A stretch of DNA of 64,000 bases from Carex sylvatica. Taxonomy: Eukaryota > Streptophyta > Magnoliopsida > Poales > Cyperaceae. Both the position numbers and the translations under genes were made by a program. Positions 59,869 to 64,000 of this stretch are shown here, one piece after another. The notes under the pieces were generated by a model. It saw nothing but the letters and a program-made list of their open reading frames with translations, searched no databases and had not been told where the DNA came from. Every line of letters starts with the position of its first letter. The first letter of the stretch is position 1. Location: assembly GCA_964058845.1 (NCBI GenBank), contig CAXKVR010000004.1, forward strand, positions 85,541 to 149,540, given 5' to 3'.

Positions 59869-60229
59869 CAGTTTGCCTGCTCCAAATGGGAAAGAGGTTA
59901 AGATAAGAAAGACAGAAGTCAGCATCGCAGCTGTTAAGAAGTTCAGTGGAAAACCCACCGAAGAGGTGGTAAAAAGTAAAGAAAAGGATTTACGGTTGGC
60001 ACTTCTTAAAGATGGATTGAAGCCTGAGAAAGGTTGTTTGCTCGCTCGGTACAATGACCCCAGAACATCTGCTTTTGTCATGGTATATTTTATGTTTTGT
60101 TTTACCTATGAATTATTGTCTATTAGATAAAGCATGTTTCTGATTCCGTGTTTAGATAAATTTAATTTGTTTCTGTGATTACAGAGGAATGAAGTGCTGA
60201 TACAATTAAATGACTTTACACTGGAGTAG
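55672..60229 (+). CDS. Plastid DUF2358-SOUL heme-binding-like protein, eight exons
   Basis: Exons: 55672-56052, 56483-56620, 57913-57981, 58196-58267, 58480-58562, 58973-59104, 59872-60082 and 60185-60229, giving 376 residues with phase kept at every GT..AG junction. Residues 1-55 are basic and rich in Ser/Thr/Arg with few acids, fitting a chloroplast transit peptide. Residues about 62-190 form a DUF2358 domain (LVQFLYNDLPHLFDEQGIDR; YDERVRFRDPITKHDTIDGY; GPYEITTRWTMVMKF). Residues about 197-376 are a SOUL domain (PKYQILKRTANYEVRKYAPF, SEKIHMTTPVFTQ, CLLARYNDPRTSAF). The architecture matches Arabidopsis HBP5-type proteins, which bind tetrapyrroles in the plastid and are linked with heme oxygenase; heme binding here is inferred. 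Intron 2 holds a small hAT MITE, and intron 6 ends in a long ATT repeat touching the acceptor site. Confidence 0.88.
57587..57759. mobile_element. Small hAT-like MITE in intron 2 of the SOUL gene
   Basis: Starts CAGAAACGGATTTAG and ends CTGGCTCTGCCTCTG (reversed CAGAGGCAGAGCCAG). Flanks GCTAACTA (57579-57586) and GCTATATA (57760-57767) agree at 6 of 8. It contains the GGGGGTCGATCGACCCCC palindrome (57613-57630). Confidence 0.55.
59784..59868. repeat. (ATT)n microsatellite, ~28 units, at the intron 6 acceptor
   Basis: An almost uninterrupted ATT run ends directly in ATTATCAG, the 3' splice site of exon 7 (starts 59872). A T-run at 59769-59779 precedes it. Confidence 0.95.
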
Positions 60230-62342
60230 TACGGTGAAGAATTTTTTGAGGTTCATTTCATATTATTGTCTGTAAGCTCTTGCTGGCATTTTCATGAATG
60301 AACCATAAATAGTTTCAACCTAACATACTGTAGCTATTAAGATTTGTTAATAGAACGAAGTTGATGTTTTCTAGAGAAATTTATATATATACCCATAAAA
60401 AGGGAGTTGTTTTCTTTTTCCGCGTGAACGAAAAAAATTTCTTCCCCAAAAGCATGTCACCAAAAGGACCAAAACAGAAAGGCCATGTTTTACCAAGTTT
60501 ATCCTTCTTTTTTGCTACTAGAATAACCTTATTTCAGTTTTCATTTATGGGAAGAGATATATTGACAATTAATTTATTTTGCCATCAAAATCCAAAAGCA
60601 AATTATAAGTCAACATTTTATCATTTGAATAGAGTTTGTATCAAATTTAGTACAATTTAAACAATTATACACTGGAGTAGTACGGTGAATTTAAACAATT
60701 ATCATTTTATCCACTTGGAATTATAGCCCTTGATTTTTTGGTTAGACCATGCAAATCCGTCCGATCACAATCATTTCAGCCGTGTGCCCACTTGGAATTT
60801 TGAGACCGTGAACAGATTTCCAAAGTCTGATTTTGTTGCATTCAAAATTTCTCAATTATATTTCTCAAGTACTAATTATTAAGTTGTTTTCTCTCCAAAC
60901 AAACACAATGTTCATTTAAAAAATAATTGCAGGTCTAGTACGACTGATGTGATGATAGACTTTCGCGAAAATATACAAATTTGATTTTCGAAAAATATTT
61001 AAATGATGGGATCCGAGACCATCTTATTTTTTTGTTGTTGTTGCAGTTTCGTCTTAAAATCAATTCCTACAAAAGTTGAAACGTTCACAGGTAAATGACA
61101 AAAACAAATGGAACGCGTCAAGTTTTTATTGGTTAACTCAAAAAAAAAAAAAGAGACCCAAAAGGCAAAAGGTAAATCAGAAAAATTAGTCTATAACATG
61201 GAACGTTCTAAACGAAGAAACTACGAATTTGTCAGATTGAGACAGAGGAATATTCGACAAATCCTTGGGGAGGAAGGATGCATGCATCGGATTTTTTTGT
61301 ACAAAATCTGTGAACTACAAAACAAACAATGGATAATCGTCAATTATGTTAATTCCAACTTAATTCCAGTTGAATCGTAAAGGTAGCTCGTCTTTAATGA
61401 ATCCATCTTTCACAGACAATTAATTATTATGATCTACTCTAGCTTTGTAATTAGTTTCTTAATTCCTTGTTAGCTATATATGAATAAATTATAAATAAAT
61501 TAAATTAAATCCTTACTATATGAAGAAATTATAAATATATAAATTTTTTTATGCACAATCTGTCAATCTGGTTTGAGAAGAAATACATGCTCTGTTATTC
61601 AGCCCAAGCTGCCAATCTGACCGTTGGCTCTGTTTTGATCATTTTATTATTTGAAGTTTAATCTTTCTTTTTTTTCCAGACAGTGCCACAGCTTATTAGT
61701 AGAGTCTTGTACTGAACCCGGATATTAGTAGAATCAGCATTAAATAATTCGAAGATGCTTCACTTTTATTCACATAAATTAAACCCAAAAAATAATTCGC
61801 TCTGCACTGATAGTGATTTCACGATTGGTTTTATTCGGTTTGACGAGTCGTCTCAATAATACAATAGATATTTCTGTCCTCAAAGATTATCACTTATGAT
61901 GTTTAAAAGCTGCTTCAAAAATATATAAAATAAGGTACACCAAAACACTACCAAAAGAAGGAACAAGTTGCAGAAAATTTAAAATAACCAGCGTTTCAGT
62001 TCATCATGTATGACGCATGCATTTCAATATATGGTCATAAATAACGACACATCTGTGCCGCTTAAGGAACACAACCTCTTTATCTGAACACCTTCCTAAA
62101 GAATGCACAGTAACCTCTGAAAACATTTTATTTTTTATTTTATTTTATTTTTTATGATTCCAAATTTGGCGTCCAAACTTCTCTCTCCAAAGAAATTTCC
62201 AAAATTAGTTAGTTCGTTTAAACTTTAAAGAGTAGGAACTACAAGCTGCTTATGTACCTCATTTTCCACACTAGTAAATAAAACCAACACTACCAACATA
62301 CAAATATTGCATTCATAGATTAGTACTAATTAAACTTCTTCC
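60230..62342. other. Intergenic, no gene seen
   Basis: AT-rich spacer between the SOUL gene and the UGT. The open frame at 61108-61380 is lysine-rich (poly-A derived) with no recognisable motif. A copied 22-base segment from the SOUL terminal exon sits at 60668-60689. The UGT promoter has no clear TATA box beyond AAATAAAACC near 62275. Confidence 0.5.
60668..60689 (+). repeat. 22-base copy of the SOUL last-exon sequence, flanked by a 15-base duplication
   Basis: Identical to 60217-60238, which spans the SOUL stop codon. It is bordered by AATTTAAACAATTAT at 60654-60668 and 60688-60702. Confidence 0.9.
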
Positions 62343-63794
62343 ATGACTTGCTTCAATGAAAAAAAAGCTCATTTTGTATTGATCCCTCTAGTAGCACAAG
62401 GCCACATAATCCCCATGACCGACCTGGCACGCCTCCTGGCCGAAAGAGGCGTTCACGTCAGTTTCATAACCACTCCAACCAATGCTGCCCGTATACAGCC
62501 CATTGTGCAACGTTCGATCGAGTCCAACCTCCCCATCCAATTTGTCGAGTTGAAATTCCCATGCGCTCAAATCGGGCTTCCTGATGAGTGTGAAAATGTT
62601 GACCTAATTGAGAGCAGTTATTTCAAAGCATTTTTTGAAGTTTTGGGGCTACTCAGAGACCCCTTAGAGCAATATCTCAGGACCCACCACATTCCCCCTA
62701 GTTGCATCATATCCGATGGATGCAACCCTTGGACGGTTGAGATCGCACGAAGATTGTGTGTCCCCAGGATTGTGTTCCATGGACCTTCCTGTTTATTTGC
62801 TCTATGTGATCACAAGACGAGTAAACACAAGATACTCCATAATGTTACTGACTATTCTGAGCAGTTCGTAGTACCTGACATGCCTATAACTCTCCGGTAT
62901 ACAAAAGAAACCGGGCCTGGGTTCTTTAATGCTCCTGGTTTCGAGAAGATCCGTGATGACACGGTTGAGGCGGCGAGAACAGCAGATGCAATAATGCTGA
63001 ATACTTTTGAAGATCTAGAAAGACAGTTTATTGAATTATATGAGAAAGAATTAGGGAAAAAGGTGTGGACAGTTGGACCCCTCAATCTGTACAACAAGGA
63101 TGAGAATTCCAAATCCTTGAGAGGAAACAAATTGGGAGCAGAGAGGCAACAAATAGTGTTAAATTGGCTCGACTCACATAAGCCCAAATCGGTTTTGTAC
63201 GTTAGTTTTGGTTCCCTCGCCCGTAAAAGCAGTTTACAACTAATGGAGCTAGGGTTTGGATTGGAAGCCACAGAGAAACCATTTATATGGGTAATAAAGG
63301 AGGCGGAAATCACGCCTGAAGTAGACAGATGGTTATCAAAAGAGTTTGAAAAGAGGGTCCAGCAGAAAGGGCTCATATTTAGAGGGTGGGCCCCACAACT
63401 GGCTATCCTGTCTCATCATTCGATCGGTGCGTTTATGACGCACTGCGGTTGGAACTCCATGTTAGAGTCCATATCGCTAGGCGTACCGATGGTCACTTGG
63501 CCTCACTTCTCAGACCAATTCACTAATGAAAAACTCGTAGTTGATGTATTGGGATTGGGAGTGTCATTAGGTGTCACAGTGTCAACCTGGATGTCTGCAG
63601 GAGACCACGATACCATTTCAGTTAATAGAGACGACATAAAAAGAGCGATTTTGAAATTGATGGGGGAGGAGGAAGAGGTGAAAGAAATGAGGAGAAAGGC
63701 CGCAGATATGGCCAAGAAGGCGAAAAAGGCTATGGAAGAGGGAGGATCATCACACAATAATTTCACACAGCTGATAGAGAGTATCATACAGTGA
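62343..63794 (+). CDS. UDP-glycosyltransferase, UGT73-type
   Basis: An intronless 483-residue family 1 glycosyltransferase. Seen: the acceptor-site catalytic His21 in IPLVAQGHIIPM, its likely partner Asp125 in IISDGCNPW, and a complete 44-residue PSPG box from W349 (WAPQLAILSHHSIGAFMTHC) to Q392 (ending PHFSDQ). The terminal Gln and W370 (HCGW) favour UDP-glucose as donor. The N-terminal wording (HFVLIPLVAQGHIIPMTDLA, GLPDECENVD) and WTVGPLNLYNK linker point to the UGT73 group, whose members glucosylate flavonoids, terpenoids, brassinosteroids or hormones; the acceptor here is unknown. Cytosolic; no signal peptide. No tandem UGT copies are in the window. The first ATG (62343) precedes the conserved HF..IP block at the usual distance. 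Confidence 0.93.
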   Translation: MTCFNEKKAHFVLIPLVAQGHIIPMTDLARLLAERGVHVSFITTPTNAARIQPIVQRSIESNLPIQFVELKFPCAQIGLPDECENVDLIESSYFKAFFEVLGLLRDPLEQYLRTHHIPPSCIISDGCNPWTVEIARRLCVPRIVFHGPSCLFALCDHKTSKHKILHNVTDYSEQFVVPDMPITLRYTKETGPGFFNAPGFEKIRDDTVEAARTADAIMLNTFEDLERQFIELYEKELGKKVWTVGPLNLYNKDENSKSLRGNKLGAERQQIVLNWLDSHKPKSVLYVSFGSLARKSSLQLMELGFGLEATEKPFIWVIKEAEITPEVDRWLSKEFEKRVQQKGLIFRGWAPQLAILSHHSIGAFMTHCGWNSMLESISLGVPMVTWPHFSDQFTNEKLVVDVLGLGVSLGVTVSTWMSAGDHDTISVNRDDIKRAILKLMGEEEEVKEMRRKAADMAKKAKKAMEEGGSSHNNFTQLIESIIQ

Positions 63795-64000
63795 AGCAAT
63801 GATATTGTCAGTGACTCAGTAGGAGAGAAGAGTAGCAGTGCCAAATTGCTAATTTTAAAAGAGTGCTATTCTAAGGTTAATAATTTCAATAACGAGAGCT
63901 GGGAAAAAATTTAGTATACTAATATTCAATTTGTCTTTCTCTTTAATACTATATATGAATATGTAATCAGTGGATAACTAATAAGAAAATTATTCAAATC
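63795..64000. other. 3' flank of the UGT
   Basis: AT-rich downstream region. No gene seen before the window end. Confidence 0.5.

Noticed and set aside
61108..61380. 90-codon lysine-rich open frame before the UGT
   Set aside because: It starts in a poly-A stretch and shows no motif, splice context or family resemblance.
62852..63844. Minus-strand open frames of 174 and 113 codons over the UGT
   Set aside because: They are shadows of the UGT coding frame, hydrophobic by codon complement only.
1..64000. A coordinated biosynthetic gene cluster (monooxygenase, esterases, UGT)
   Set aside because: The genes are of plausible classes but lie tens of kilobases apart among transposons, with no shared signature enzyme. 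Co-expression data would be required to claim a cluster.

Overview
This window is nuclear DNA from a flowering plant, most likely a eudicot. The evidence is AT-rich sequence, multi-exon genes with GT..AG introns, plant-specific families (UGT with a 44-residue PSPG box, caffeoylshikimate-esterase-like lipases, a DUF2358+SOUL plastid protein) and dense plant-type transposons. The species cannot be named from the sequence. I see no CRISPR array, operon or tRNA/rRNA gene.

Five host genes are supported, all on the + strand: (1) an FAD-dependent monooxygenase in four exons, 1775-4867; (2) a single-exon caffeoylshikimate esterase/monoacylglycerol lipase-like hydrolase, 7772-8824; (3) its paralogue, 32230-33267; (4) an eight-exon plastid DUF2358-SOUL heme-binding-like gene, 55672-60229; (5) a single-exon UDP-glycosyltransferase of UGT73 type, 62343-63794. 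The two hydrolases are a duplicated pair now separated by about 23 kb of transposon sequence. The genes do not form an obvious cluster. A phenylpropanoid/specialised-metabolism link (CSE-like, UGT, FAD monooxygenase) is possible but only an inference.

The rest is mostly mobile DNA, and many elements can be delimited to the base by target-site duplications (TSDs). There are large fold-back or Mutator-like elements at 486-1750, 5744-6899 (perfect 9-bp TSD), 10288-11413, 20920-22520, 22622-23628, 31351-31933, 33961-36705, 38042-41221 (perfect 9-bp TSD, broken MuDR-type transposase) and 53522-54205 (perfect 9-bp TSD). A ~400-bp MULE-type MITE family has two copies (19647-20058, 43975-44370). hAT-type elements lie at 11426-11839, 25224-25746 and 57587-57759. 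There is a CACTA element at 42481-46227 and two solo LTRs (29324-30579 copia-like; 46602-51043 gypsy-like). Between 11.8 and 17.5 kb lies an LTR-like accessory stretch containing two decayed Cys/His-rich minus-strand gene units, each with its own TATA box; I could not identify their family.

The strongest unifying observation is that several otherwise dissimilar inverted-repeat elements share one terminal motif (about ATTTTTATTAATAYCC, 5-8 bases in from a C[C/G]G end). This suggests a single Mutator-like transposase system moved them. No clearly new biochemical system was found.
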